Below, one piece after another: positions 37,141 through 47,993 of a stretch of DNA of 64,000 bases. The DNA comes from Calocera cornea HHB12733. Lineage: Eukaryota > Basidiomycota > Dacrymycetes > Dacrymycetales > Dacrymycetaceae. The stretch is taken from NCBI GenBank assembly GCA_001632435.1, contig KV423957.1, positions 33,032 to 97,031 on the forward strand, read 5' to 3'. The notes under the pieces are model-generated. The model had not been told where the DNA came from. It did no database searches and worked only from the letters and a program-made list of their open reading frames with translations. The translations under genes were made by a program, and so were the position numbers. Each line of letters starts with the position of its first letter. Within the stretch, counting starts at the first letter, position 1.

Positions 37141-39010
37141 TTATTTGTTGGCAAACATCTTCTTGATGGCCTCGCTCGAGTAGCTCTTGGGCCGCTCAAG
37201 CGGAGCGCCAAGTGCACGGTCCCAGATGAGCTGCGCGGCAACACCGAACGCACGCGAGACACCGAAGAGGACAGTGTAGAACTGCATCTGGTCAAGGCTG
37301 CCAGATGTAAGGACTCGCTCACACATATAAACACATAAACGACATACCCGTAGTGCGTAAGGAGGACACCGGAATGAGCATCAACATTGGGCCACGGGTT
37401 CTTAGCCTTGCCGGCCTCAAGGAGGATGCCGGGGGCAATGTTATAGATCTGGCCAACAAGCTTGAAGAGAGGGTCGTCAGGCAGATGCTTCAGCGCGAAC
37501 TCGCGCTGAGCCATGTAGCGAGGGTCCTGCATGACGTGTGAACCACGATGAAAGGGAAGTGAGAGAGGCACCTACGGTCTTACGCAGGACAGCATGCCCG
37601 TATCCAGGGATCACCTGCCCACTCTTGAGGGTGGCCCAGACGTAGTCCTTGATATCCTGATCAGACGGGTTGTCACCGACCTTGGAGCGCATCTTCATAA
37701 CCCAGAGGAGCACCTCCTGGTTAGCGAGGCCGTGGAGGGGTCCAGCGAGGCCATTCAGGGCGGCGCCATAAGACAGGAACGGATCAGACAAGGCGGAGCC
37801 AACAAGCTTCCCAGTGTGGGCAGAGACGTTGCCACCCTCGTGGTCGCTGGCCAAGTGTGAATAGTGGTGAAAGCCCAATCAGCATGTGATGTGCTCACCT
37901 GTGAATCACAATGTAGAGCCTCATAAGCTCAACAAACGGCTCCTTCTCAGCGAAACCAAGGAGGTGAGCCAGATTCCAAGAATAATCCTTGGTGGGGTCG
38001 ATGGCAGGGAGCTTGCCGTCGCCATACACATTACGGTAGATTCGACCAGCAATAGCGGGGAGCTTGGCAATCAGGTCCATACAGTCCTCGTAGATGGGTC
38101 CCCAATACTCGGACTTGGGAATGCCGTTCTGGTATGCCTTGGCGAAAGCCGAGTCATGGTTGAGCTGTGAACTCATGTAAAGGCGTATTCGATACTGGGA
38201 TTGGAAGGCGTACAGCAGTGACAGCCAAGCTGAACTGGCTCATGGGGTGCAGAGTAGGAGGGCAGCGATCAATCAACTCCTCCACAAACTTAGGGATCTC
38301 CGCTCTGGCTGCCCATTCTGCCGAAATCGCCTTCGTTTGCTCAGGTGTAGGCACTTCACCAGTCACCAACAACCAGAAAAGAGCCTCCGGCAAAGGCTCT
38401 GTGCCGCCCTGCGCCTTGGGCAACAACTCCTGGCACTCAGGAATCGTCTTTCCGCGGAAGCGAATACCCTCATCTGGCGAACATCAGTGGACAGTCTGGA
38501 TTCACTGGTAGTCAGCTCACTGGCATCAAGCACGGAGCCTATGGAGATGATTGATGAGAGTGTGTTGATGCAAAGGCATAAAGAAAGACATACCATCCCA
38601 AATGAGAGCAGGAAGACCACGCATGCCACTGGATGGAAGTGAGGCTGTGTACTTGCCTTGTGAGTAGCACAACATACCCATAAACTTGATCAACCGTGAC
38701 CTGGCCGAACGCCTTGGCACCGTGCTCAGCACGGATGGCCTTGACCTGCGTTCACAAGGGCCGGATGAGCCAAGGGCGTTGGGCGATGGTTAGAGGCTCA
38801 CGTTCTCCTTCTCCTTAGGGATAAGCTCAGCGAGGCGCTCCTTCAAGGACTGAGGCTTGGTGGCATAGAAACGGGAGGCGCGAGACGCCAGGCGGAAGCC
38901 ATTGGCACGAGACTGCAAGGGCGCATGGTGAGGTCGGCATGTTTATCGAAGAGACAAGCAGCAGCTGGACAAACCTGAAGCCTAGCAGCGGCAAGGATGG
39001 GAGACGCCAT
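37141..39010 (-). CDS. CIT1: Citrate synthase, mitochondrial
   Basis: Condenses acetyl-CoA and oxaloacetate in the TCA cycle. The first exon encodes [12 protein letters not shown], followed after splicing by [20 protein letters not shown], an Arg/Ser/Ala-rich mitochondrial presequence with an RFYAT-type cleavage region. Mature sequence blocks are [61 protein letters not shown], then [13 protein letters not shown] (catalytic His region), [12 protein letters not shown] and [17 protein letters not shown] (catalytic His and CoA loop). The terminal blocks are [31 protein letters not shown] and MFANK. There is no C-terminal SKL-type peroxisomal signal, so it should be mitochondrial rather than glyoxylate-cycle peroxisomal. 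At least seven short introns divide it. Confidence 0.95.
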
Positions 39011-39737
39011 TATGGTGGAGGGTAATAGGAGAAGGGGGCGACCAATCTGGCGAGTGGGTAAGGCTGTGGACGGGGGAAAGAAGAAGGAGAGAGGAGATGG
39101 CCGGGGGGTTGAAATATCGCCCCAATTGCTATCGACGTCACAGACCTTCCCAGGCCGAAATTCTGCCTCCGCCCTGGAGGGCAGCGAGCACTGCGTCCAC
39201 CCGGGTCCGGCCGATCGTCCCTGATGTCCATCAGTGGCCCCCGCGGTCGCCGTCGGGCAGCCCGTCTCTCCCCCCCCCCACACCCGTTTACCCCTGTGAC
39301 TATGCTGGGCAACAACGGCGCCGCGGCGACAGGAACGCTCGTGCATTTTCCCGCACGTCAGGTGCCCCACCCGACCCGGGGGCGCCATGGTCCCTGATCA
39401 GCCGCTAACTCGTCGCAATGACCGGACGGGGATCTTGGCGTAGGAGAAAGCCGGGTAGGTTCGTCTGATCGTACGCAGTAAGTGCGCATGTGGGGAAGAG
39501 AGGAAACTGGGGTTGAGCGCCCGTGGTTGACGCAGCAGGTGGCCAACTTGCAGGTAAGGTGGACCGACCCCGCACGAGCGCTCCGCATCCGCCGTCACCC
39601 CTCGGCTGTCGTCACACGTGGTCCCTGAGCGGTCTTTGTGGCCAGCCGCTTGGTCTGAACGTCAATCAATTCGGTCCGATTCCGCATCCAGCCGCAACTC
39701 CACTCTCGTCCACTTTCTTCATCCCGGTCTTCCCATC
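39011..39737. other. Divergent promoter region
   Basis: About 730 bp between the citrate synthase ATG and the ATG of the AIG2-aminotransferase gene. The citrate synthase side is GC-rich with a run of 9 C near 39272. It should hold two promoters. No gene is recognisable inside it. Confidence 0.5.
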
Positions 39738-42201
39738 ATGAGCAGCTTCGGTACTGGTTTCCCTCCGGCACCCATGGGTATGAGTGGATACTCCGGCAAC
39801 GCTGCCTTCTTCTATGGCACGCTCATGCATCCAAAGATCATCAAGCGGGTGCTCAGCAACAGCGGTATTCATCTCACCGCGTGCCCCGCCATCCTGCTCG
39901 TGCGCGCCTAGCACGGCACCGCTTCGATATCACAGCATTTATCTTACTCTGCGGCTTTAGGACTATACTCGTCACCAGGTCGAACACGCTGACTACCCTG
40001 CCGTCATTCCGTACGCACAGACGCGTCAATTGCTCGGTGCCGATCTACCGGAATCCGAGCGATGCGTGCGAGGATCACTTGTGTTCGGTCTGACCAAAGA
40101 TGATTTTCGTCTATTGGATATATTCGAGGGCACCGTCAGTCATTTTTGTTGTTGTGATCTCCTCGAACCCTCACCCCCCTGATAGGAGTACACACGATAC
40201 CGGCTATCTGTCCATCCGCTTGGGCAGGCTGAGTCTTTAAACAGTTCTTCGCTGCAGACGCTACCGGCATCACCAGACCCGCCTTCCCCCAATGATCTGC
40301 GAACATCCGTTAGCGCATACATCTATATCTACACTGCGGGTCTAGAGTTTCTCACTCCTGATATCTGGTCCTACGAGACATTTGTCAAGGAGAAGCTCTG
40401 GCGTTGGGTAGATGAAGATGACGATCAGGAATACGCAGAGACCGATGCGAAACGCAACCTTGTCGCCCCGGAATTCAATCGCGACCCGGAGCGTTCCGAG
40501 GACATGACTGGATTCGGCAAGGCAATGCTGAGCGAGTTCTGCTTTGAAGAAGGATACGTCAACCTGAACAACGGTAGATGCCATCCAGTCATGTAATACA
40601 GATGCATTGCTCATTCTCTTAGGTTCATTCGGCTCTCTTCCTAGGCAGGTATTGGACGCAACGGAGATTATGGCGCGAGAAGCCGAGTCCGCTCCAGACT
40701 TGTTCATGAGAAGAACATATCTGCAGCTCTTGGCGAACGTTCGTTCTCGGGTGTCCAAGTTCATAAATGCGGAGGCCGACGAGTGTGTCATCGTTCCCAA
40801 CTCCACCCATGGAATCAACACCGTCCTCATGAACATTGACTGGAAAGACGGAGACATCATTGTGGCTTGTAAGTGCGATTACCGGCCAATCGCAATCGTG
40901 GACCTGAGCATATTATGCAGTCACAACAACCTACGGCGCCGTCGGCAGCACGCTTCGAGCAGTACGTGATCGCAACCCTGGTCTTTCTCTGAAAATCATT
41001 ACTCTTATCTACCCCATGCGCCACGTCGAACTGCTGCAGCTTTTCGAGAAGGAACTCGCTGCCATACCCAGACACGATGGCCAGACCGTTCTTTGTGTTT
41101 TGGATGGAATTGTGAGCGTACCTGGCGTGATCATGCCTTGGGAGGATATGTGCAAGATTTGCAAGAGTTACAACGTGCTCAGCTTGGTCGACGGCGCACA
41201 TCTGATAGGTCAGGTCCCAGTGGACCTCAATGCTGCTCAGCCGGACTTCTGGATCTCAGTGAGTCTACCCATGCGTACTTCCTGCTTAAAGTGACCCCCA
41301 TAGAATTGCCACAAATGGCTGTACTCTAAGCGGGGCTCAGCAATTCTGTACGTTCCCCATAGGTAGGGGCGCATGAGTTGTGGCTTGTGAGCATAACTGA
41401 AATTTCGCTTAGAAACCATCACATGATTCGAGTTACGCTCCCTGTGTCGATTGGCTATGTGTCTCCTGACGATCCCCCACCAAGGCTCGACGGATCTGCC
41501 CGATTTATTCGTCTGTTCGAATGTGCGTACCATTCCAATCCAGTCAGCTGCACTTGTGAACATGACTATCAAGGGACCGGCACTATTGACATGATACCCT
41601 TTTTGAGCATAGACGCTGGTATGCACGCATACTCTGCTCTTGTTTGACGCACCGCATAATTTATGGCAGCACTGAACTTTCGCGAAGCCATTGGAGGGGA
41701 GAAGAAAATCAATGACTATTGCCACAACATGGCCGTGCAAGGTGGCAAACGTCTAGCGGCAGTCCTCGGTACACGAGTGTTAGATCAGACGGGTGAATTA
41801 ACTGCAAATATGGTTCGTACAATGACACTGCGACGTTCGCCCACTAACAAACTGTACAGACGAATGTCCTGGTGCCCGTCGATATCTCAGAGTTCAGTGG
41901 TGAGGAGCTTGGAGCACTACTGTCCAACTTTAACAACACTTTGCTGGACAAGTACAACTGCTTTGCTGGGATTTATTTCCATGACAGAAAATGTTGGGTA
42001 CGGTGTAGCGCCCAAATCTGGATCGAGGTATGTGCCACCACAGTCCAGACTTCACTGCTGTTGAACGGAGACTAGCTGTCAGACTTTGAGTACGTGGGCA
42101 AAGCCATTTTGGAGATATGCCAAGCGTACGTGAACCAGGGCTTGGAGGTTCCGGCCAGCCCAGATATAATCATGGTCGAGGAAGAGATGGAAGACCACTA
42201 G
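39738..42201 (+). CDS. Fusion: AIG2/gamma-glutamylcyclotransferase-like domain plus class V aminotransferase
   Basis: The N-terminal part (to about residue 190) is an AIG2-like domain: AAFFYGTLMHPKIIKRV, then across intron 39900-39960 CPAILL-DYTRHQVEHADYPAV, RGSLVFGLTKDDFRLLDIFEG, and after intron 40135-40185 EYTRYRLSV and AYIYIYTAG. Without any stop the frame runs on through WRWVDEDDDQEY into a PLP enzyme of the isopenicillin-N-epimerase/cysteine desulfurase-like class: YVNLNNGSFGSLPRQV, VPNSTHGINTVL, TTTYGAVGSTL, SLVDGAHLIGQVPVDL (PLP-binding Asp) and NCHKWLYSKRGSAILY (Schiff-base Lys). It ends DIIMVEEEMEDH. The frame is open from 40186 to 40573. A separate aminotransferase could start at the ATG at 40504, but no stop or promoter-like gap separates the parts. 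Substrates are unknown. Confidence 0.75.
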
Positions 42202-42350
42202 GCAGCTATAAGCGACACAGGTGCGGAGGTATGGTACATCGAGCTTGTGAAACAGCGTAGGTGGCATTGACAATTGCAAAATAGTGAGAAGCAGTACAAA
42301 GTGCCAGCGACCGCTCCTATCTGAACGACCTCAGCGAGCGACCCCTGACG

Positions 42351-43588
42351 TCACATGTCAGATAACACACAACGCCTCCAAGCCAGATGCACGCACGTGA
42401 TAGTCTTCCTTTCCTTCTCGCCAGCCGTCTCCATCTTCGCTCTGTTGAGCACTTTCAAGAACTCTGTGACACGGTGACGCATCCGGCTGTGCATGTAGGC
42501 CTTCGAGCATTTGATGTGGTAGTGGAGATAGTCTCGGAATAGCTGTATGCGAGAGATGGTGGCTGCTGCTGTGTCTGGAGTAGCGAAGTGTCGAGGGAAG
42601 AGAACTGCACACCGGATGAGGAATGATGTTTCCTACAATGCCTGTTCTGGACTGACCGAAAGTTACATATCCGACGTCCTCGGTGTCCTTCAACCCTGAC
42701 AGATGCCTGATCTCGAGGGGAGGCTCACGATTGCTGTATAAAACCTGCGGGGCATTCTGAATGGAAGGAAGACGTCGGGCATCAACAAACTCCTGTATGA
42801 CAGTTAGATACAGTGTTCAGGAGGGATTTGGGTGCGAACGTACTTGCAAGAACACCCTCCCTGTAATGCGATCCGTCTCTTCTTTAAACATTGTGGAGAA
42901 GATCACGGTAACGCGGTCATGGCTTGCTCGAATATAGATAGCTTCCTCGTCGCGATAATGAATCTGCATGAGTTCACCTTCCTCGCGCGCAGATCCATCA
43001 ATCGGTGCGGGGATGGACTCCAATTCGTATTGCTTCAGGAATGCCCGTTCAAAAGGTGCAGCAAGGGCGTTGCGTTTCAGAAGTGCAATCGAGTGAATAA
43101 GTGCTTCGCGGTCCTCTGCTTGAGATGGAACGTCAGATCTTTATCGTGCATATTCAAGCTGGGGGTCGCCCACCTCCTTCCGGTACTTGATCCGTATCGA
43201 ACTGCAGCGATACGTTGTACTCGGGCTCGACGAATGGTGCAATCCACTTCCCGTACTCCCGCTGAATAAGGTCCTGAGCCCCGTATTTCACTAGCTCGTC
43301 CCAGCAGCGAATGCTCATCGATAAAATGAGCAAGGTCTTGCGTTCTGGGGTGGATAGATGAAAGCGGACTCCATCATAGTCGACGAACTGCACATCCAAC
43401 GCGGATGGTCTGGAAAGGTGTCAGATGGGACAATACACAAACTGCTGGTGAAGCCATCAAACGAACTTCTGAAACTTTTCGGTGAGAGTATTCTCGATGA
43501 TGACATTATGGGACTAGAGCAGGCATTGTCAATATCACCACGAAGAGGGTTGGACATATGTAAGCTCGCTCACCTCGAGAAGGATCAT
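42351..43588 (-). CDS. ARC35: Arp2/3 complex subunit 2 (p34-Arc)
   Basis: ARPC2 forms, with ARPC4, the core that clamps mother actin filaments in branched nucleation, needed for endocytic patches. The start [19 protein letters not shown] is the conserved N-terminus, made by splicing the 15-nt first coding exon across intron 43514-43573. Conserved blocks are [59 protein letters not shown] and [23 protein letters not shown]. Then come [26 protein letters not shown] and [35 protein letters not shown]. The tail is longer than usual (WRRCVLSDM). One internal splice near 43145-43180 could not be phased with certainty. It is convergent with the fusion gene, 149 bp between stops. Confidence 0.93.
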
Positions 43589-44415
43589 GGTTGTGCGAGG
43601 CGACAGTGCGCAGGTTCGGAGGCAGAGTGGCGAGTTACATGCGCATGGGCGGCAGTGCGCCACCGTCGTAGTGTTGCTGCGGACTTATCACATGGCGCTC
43701 GTTATGGCCCGCATTCTGCGAGAAGTAACCAATTCATTCACATTGGCTTGCCTGCAATCTGGACGGATTCTACGACGGCTCAAACTGGGGAACCTGCCAC
43801 AGTCATTTGCCCCAACTTCTCTGACCTGTGTAAATACAAGTACATTATCGGTGTATGTGCTCCAGAACGTCCCAACCCACGAGGGGTGTGCGGGGTGTGA
43901 TGGTAGTGTGCGAGACCGCGTGATGACACCGGTGGGATATTCCATTAGCACATGCTAAGTGTGTGCGCGCCCTGACACTATGGAAGGTGCGCATGGAACA
44001 AGCCAGGGGCAACCACACCAGCGTTGAGTAACACGAATTTCAGTCCCTTTTCCAAGGACAGGAAAGAAGGTGTGGGAAAGAAAAGGAAAAAAAGGCCTGG
44101 AGGCCCAGGGCGGGGGCCTTGGACGATAAGGAAGGCTGGGACGCTGGGACTTGGGATACCGTTCGACCCGAACGAGCCCGTCCATCTCGTCATCTTTGCC
44201 TCCGACGGACGCGGCGGCGCATTCATGGGCGAGGACCCCGGACGGAGGGTCACCGAGGAGGACACCCACGTTTCCATTTCAACCCGACGTTGCTCGCTCG
44301 GCTGCCCCCCAACTCCTCCTTCCAGAGTGCCCTGCTCTCTGTTTCAGACCACCACCTCGTCCATCCGTCCGTCACCCCTCCCCTCCGTCCCCCGTCGTCG
44401 GCCCCTCTTACAGTC
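43589..44415. other. Divergent promoter region
   Basis: About 830 bp between the ARC35 and wall-protein starts. Open frames occur because the right half is GC-rich, but none has family similarity. The last 130 bp before the ATG at 44416 are strongly pyrimidine-rich (many ctcc and cctc), typical of promoters of strongly expressed fungal genes. Confidence 0.5.
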
Positions 44416-45287
44416 ATGTTCGCCACCATCATTCTCTCCATCCTTTCCCTCGCCCTCGTTGCGCACTCTCAAATCATCACGCCCGCTTCCGCGGTGCAGT
44501 GCGAGCCGGTGCTCATCACCTGGACGGCCACTAGCAGCCCTCCCTACATCGTGTCCCTCATACCCGGTGGACAGGTCAGCGCTGCTGCCGTTGAGAATCT
44601 CGGTACCTTCACCAACACCAGCGTAACTTGGATTGTCGATATTCCCGCAGGTATGTGCCCGCTATGTTCACTAGCGTTCTCGAGCTGGAAATGCTCAATT
44701 CCTCCTCTCATCAGGTACTTCTTTGACCCTCCAGCTCCGCGACGGTACCGGACAGCCTATCTACTCCGGTTTGTTGCTGTGCTCACCGCTCACATATACC
44801 TGCGTACTTAACGGGAGTGTTGACAGCACCGTTTTCGGTCCAGTCGTCCTCGGACACGTCCTGCCTTGGCACGAACGCAGGCTACGTCGGCGGCGCTGGT
44901 CTCCCTGCTAAAGCTAGTGGTGGCTCGTCCAGCTCCAGCTCCGGTTCTTCTTCCGCCGGTGGAAGCACCTCCGGAAGCACCTCTTCCTCCTCCAGCAGCA
45001 GCTCGTCTAGCTCTGCTTCCAGCACGTCTTCGTCGACCTCTACCTCATCTACTTCCAGCACTTCCAGCACTTCTCGGTCTAGCACCTCCTCTGGAAGTAG
45101 CACGAGGTGAGGCTGTAGTATCCCTGCTGTCATCGACGGTGCTAAACAACACCTCTGTAGTCACTCTTCGACCAGCTCTTCTGCGCCTGCCTCTACGACG
45201 ACCGCTAGCGGAACGATCGCACTCGCCTCGGTCGACTTCAGTCTTGTCGCCGTCGCAGGCCTTATCGGTGCTCTACTCTTCGCCTAA
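44416..45287 (+). CDS. Secreted Ser/Thr-rich, probably GPI-anchored protein with Kre9/Knh1-like N-terminal domain
   Basis: Begins with a signal peptide (MFATIILSILSLALVAHSQ), then an Ig-like domain (QCEPVLITWTATSSPPYIVSLIPGG, TFTNTSVTWIVDIPAGTSLTLQLRD, FSVQSSSDTSCLG). This is the fold shared by Kre9/Knh1-like N-terminal domains, widespread in agaricomycetes. After KASGG comes a tract of about 75 residues made almost only of Ser with Thr and Gly, a likely O-mannosylated stalk. The protein ends ASGTIALASVDFSLVAVAGLIGALLFA, a small-residue site followed by a hydrophobic tail, as in GPI precursors. Introns lie at about 44652-44714, 44771-44825 and 45109-45164. A cell-wall location is inferred; binding to glucan is not demonstrable. 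Confidence 0.85.
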
Positions 45288-46035
45288 ATGGAAATGCACC
45301 CAACGCGTTCTGGGATCGCCAGATCAGAAATATGTCTCACAGGTGGATCTGAAGCATAGCGATCACTTGACTACGCAAACAATCTTCGATTATCCTTTTC
45401 TCGTGCCCCCACCTCTCTTTGGCCAGCCGTATCGGCTGAGGTTTTGTTTCCTCTCATCCACGGACTGTATGCACCTTTTATCAAATCGTACTCTACTTAC
45501 CTCATATATCACTGTTGTGAATGTGCGTTCTGCGAGCGCAAACTGCCAGAGTCCCCAGCTGGTAGGCTGTATTCGGCCGTTTGGTTTCCGTTCAAGCGAT
45601 TGACTGACCCATAGCTCGTTTGGCTGGAGATTTTGCAACAATTCTTATTGCAGGAATTCTCGACATGTGCATGCAGAGCAGCAGTACAGCCCTCCTTGCA
45701 TTGATATCTCGAATTAGAAGTTCGCAGCCTTCTCCAGATCGTTCTCTAACCGTCCGTCGAAGTGAGTACCGTATTCTGGGATGAGCTCTTCGGACAACAG
45801 TATATTATTGTGAACGATGCTGTAAGGTTCGAGGGTCTATTGTGCACATGTAGTAGTCTAATGTGCGCACCGGCCCAGGGGAGGTTGTTCGGTCTCCAAG
45901 TGTTCGGATATGACTGTTTGTTGTGTGGCACCACGATTACGATCAGGTTTTTGGCAGGGAGGAGACTACAGACTGTTGTACTATACATAGGTCAGGTGAT
46001 GACTTCCAGTACGAGTTTCTCCTCTCCTGGCTCTG
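45288..46035. other. 3' region, no gene recognised
   Basis: About 750 bp after the wall-protein stop with no supportable frame. AT-richer than the genes; no repeat seen until the inverted-repeat element begins. Confidence 0.5.
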
Positions 46036-46173
46036 CTAGCTGAGGAGAAATGACCAGATGCGTAGTGAGTAGGGAAGTAGTGAGCCCCTTCGGAGGCAAA
46101 TTTGACGCGGAATTACCAAATATGGCAATAGTCCCGTCAGGAACCGCCAATAAACAAGAGGTGTGAGCTACTG

Positions 46174-46278
46174 GGTTAGGATGCGTGTGTTAGGGTACTA
46201 GTTAGGAGAAGCGAGCGGAGCGAGGTTAGGGTTGGGGATGGGTTGAGGTTAGGGTTAGGGATGGGTTAGGGTTAGGAT
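46174..46278 (+). repeat. Interstitial telomere-like TTAGGG tract
   Basis: Repeats of TTAGGG and variants (gttagg, ggttagggttgggg, gatgggttagggttagg) make up this 105-bp tract, interrupted in the middle by agaagcgagcggagcgagg. TTAGGG is the usual telomere repeat of filamentous fungi. The tract is internal because genes continue on both sides. Confidence 0.8.
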
Positions 46279-46318
46279 GATAATATCATATAAAATAACT
46301 ACCAGTATGCACACTTAG

Positions 46319-46347
46319 CAAGGCTATGGGCGGAGCCCATAGCCTTG
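46319..46347. other. Perfect 13-bp hairpin next to the TTAGGG tract
   Basis: The arms caaggctatgggc and gcccatagccttg are perfectly complementary with a 3-base gga loop, 41 bp after the telomere-like tract and near the middle of the inverted-repeat element. It could be a structural part of the element; a terminator role is not expected in a fungus. Confidence 0.7.
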
Positions 46348-46544
46348 TGCCTCCAGGGGAATTACTATATTTGGCTATTGTGTAGACTATTTGCCTCCGA
46401 CGCGCGTCCCTACTTCCCTACTCACTACGCTTCTGACCTATACTCCTAGCTGAGCGGGTAGCTCACACATATGCCCCGGGTTGCTCCCGCGTCTATGTCA
46501 AGGACTTTCAACCGCGTCATTCTAGGAAGCAAAGAGACACTTCA

Positions 46545-47690
46545 CGGAAGCAATGAGTTTGCCCATGTTACCTCCGCTACCGAGCTGGCTTCGTCCGAGG
46601 TATTGGAGGCTGTAACTCCGCGGTGGGTTTGCTTACGTGGCTTTCTTTAGCTCCGCCACCCGGTTTGCTGAGACTATCCAAGGATCGTGCACTGTTGTGG
46701 GTTTGCTACCGGGGCATGATTGGCCTCCGCTACACAATGTGCTTCCGCTCAGCACACCTTGCTTCCGTCTGAGTACTTACCTCCGGTGTTATTCTGCTTC
46801 CGCATTACAGTGTGCCTCCGGTGTGGTCTGCCTCCGCTATATATTTTAATTCCGCTGCTCGGTGTGTTTCTCCGTTGACCCGGTTGCCTCGGCTATATGG
46901 CTTGTTTCTGCTACGCCAACACCGCTTAAGGAATTCGCCCAGGAATATAAAGTGGAGGGAACTTTGCTTCGGAGTTATAGTCAGTGTAGGAGAATCTGGA
47001 GCGGAGGCAGTTATGTGGCGGATCCAACTGATGCAGCGGAAGTAAACCACACACCAGGAGCAAATGCGGTAGCGGAGGCAGATATTGAAAGCGGAAGCAC
47101 AGTAAGGCCCTTTGCCTCGCAAGCTCTGGAGGCCGTACATAGCCCTCTTTCGCTGCGCTCAACTGTGCGCGGTACATTTCACCAGCCACGTGCCACGTGA
47201 AGTGCCGTTGCGCACCTATTGCATGCTACCGTAACTCCGGGATACTATCTGCTTTCTCGATGAGGCTTGCTTCCGCCGAGTACTACTTCCGCTCTGTGAT
47301 GTGCTTCCGCTGCCGGGTTTGCCTCGGTCTTGCGTCTACAGTACTTCTGAAACACTGTCTCCATTGCAAAACTGAGTCCGCTTTGCTATCTCCCTCTTCT
47401 CACTGTGCTTCGGTGAAGTCAACCCGTCTAGATGTGATTTGCGTCCGTGGTAGAATTCTGCTTCCGCTGCACTATGTGCTTCCGCTTTCTGCAGTGGCTT
47501 CCGTGGGAGCAGAGTGCGGGAAGCCGAATTTCTTGCGGAGGTAAACAGCAAGCCCATGGATACAAGCCTACTCGCAGAGGCAAATTATTCAGCGGAAGCG
47601 CATTACAGCAGGGAAGCAAACCCTTCAGCAGACGGAGAGTACTAAGCGGAAGCAGATGACATAGCGGAGGTAAATATCCTGGCAAGGGAC
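46545..47690. repeat. 18-bp minisatellite array, locus E, two opposed-arm blocks
   Basis: Four blocks alternate in orientation. Forward cores run at about 46545-46880 (tgcttccgctcag, tgcttccgtctga, tgcctccggtgtg). Reverse cores run at about 46960-47120 (gcggaggcag, gcggaagtaaacc, gcggaagcac). A second forward block is at about 47265-47520 (ttgcttccgccgag, acttccgctctgtg, tgcttccgctgc). The second reverse block is at about 47530-47690 (gcggaggtaaac, gcggaagcgc, gggaagcaaa). The step is again near 18 bp but more decayed than at loci B and C, with many TTGCCTCCG variants. No gene lies inside. Confidence 0.7.
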
Positions 47691-47993
47691 GCAGAACTCG
47701 GAAATTTCGCTTGCCACATGCGCAAAAAGCTGAGACCGCCATCGCCCTTAGCAAAGCAAGGAGCCGAGACCGATAGGTTGTCTACTTTACGTATAGGGAT
47801 GAATCGACAGGTACTTCGTATTAATCAGGCGAATATCATTCTTGCGACCTATGATGATGATATGACTGGCACAGCGGAACGATCGTCCACCATGTGGGGC
47901 CAGTACAACTCAAGGCAGCACAGTCATAGACCTGCATGTGGAAGTATCAAGGTTTCTCTCGATTGAAAGAGAATTTGCCTGAAGGAGAGCGCA
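47691..47993. other. 3' region of the TPR gene
   Basis: About 300 bp between array E and the TPR gene stop; no feature recognised. Confidence 0.4.

Larger units (their letters stand above)
46036..46455. mobile_element. Inverted-repeat element carrying TTAGGG sequence
   Basis: A 21-bp perfect inverted repeat, gcgtagtgagtagggaagta-g, is found at 46060-46080 and, reversed, at 46410-46430. The similarity continues outward imperfectly (gctagctgaggag and its counterpart gctcagctaggag) and inward with cggaggcaaat on both sides. Further in lie gtgtgagctac near 46161 and its reverse near 46461. The interior contains the telomere-like tract and a hairpin. No coding frame is present, so it would be non-autonomous. 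The boundaries are approximate because no clear target-site duplication was found. Confidence 0.6.

Noticed and set aside
46319..46347. Intrinsic terminator
   Set aside because: The hairpin is not followed by a T run and intrinsic terminators are not expected in fungal nuclear DNA.
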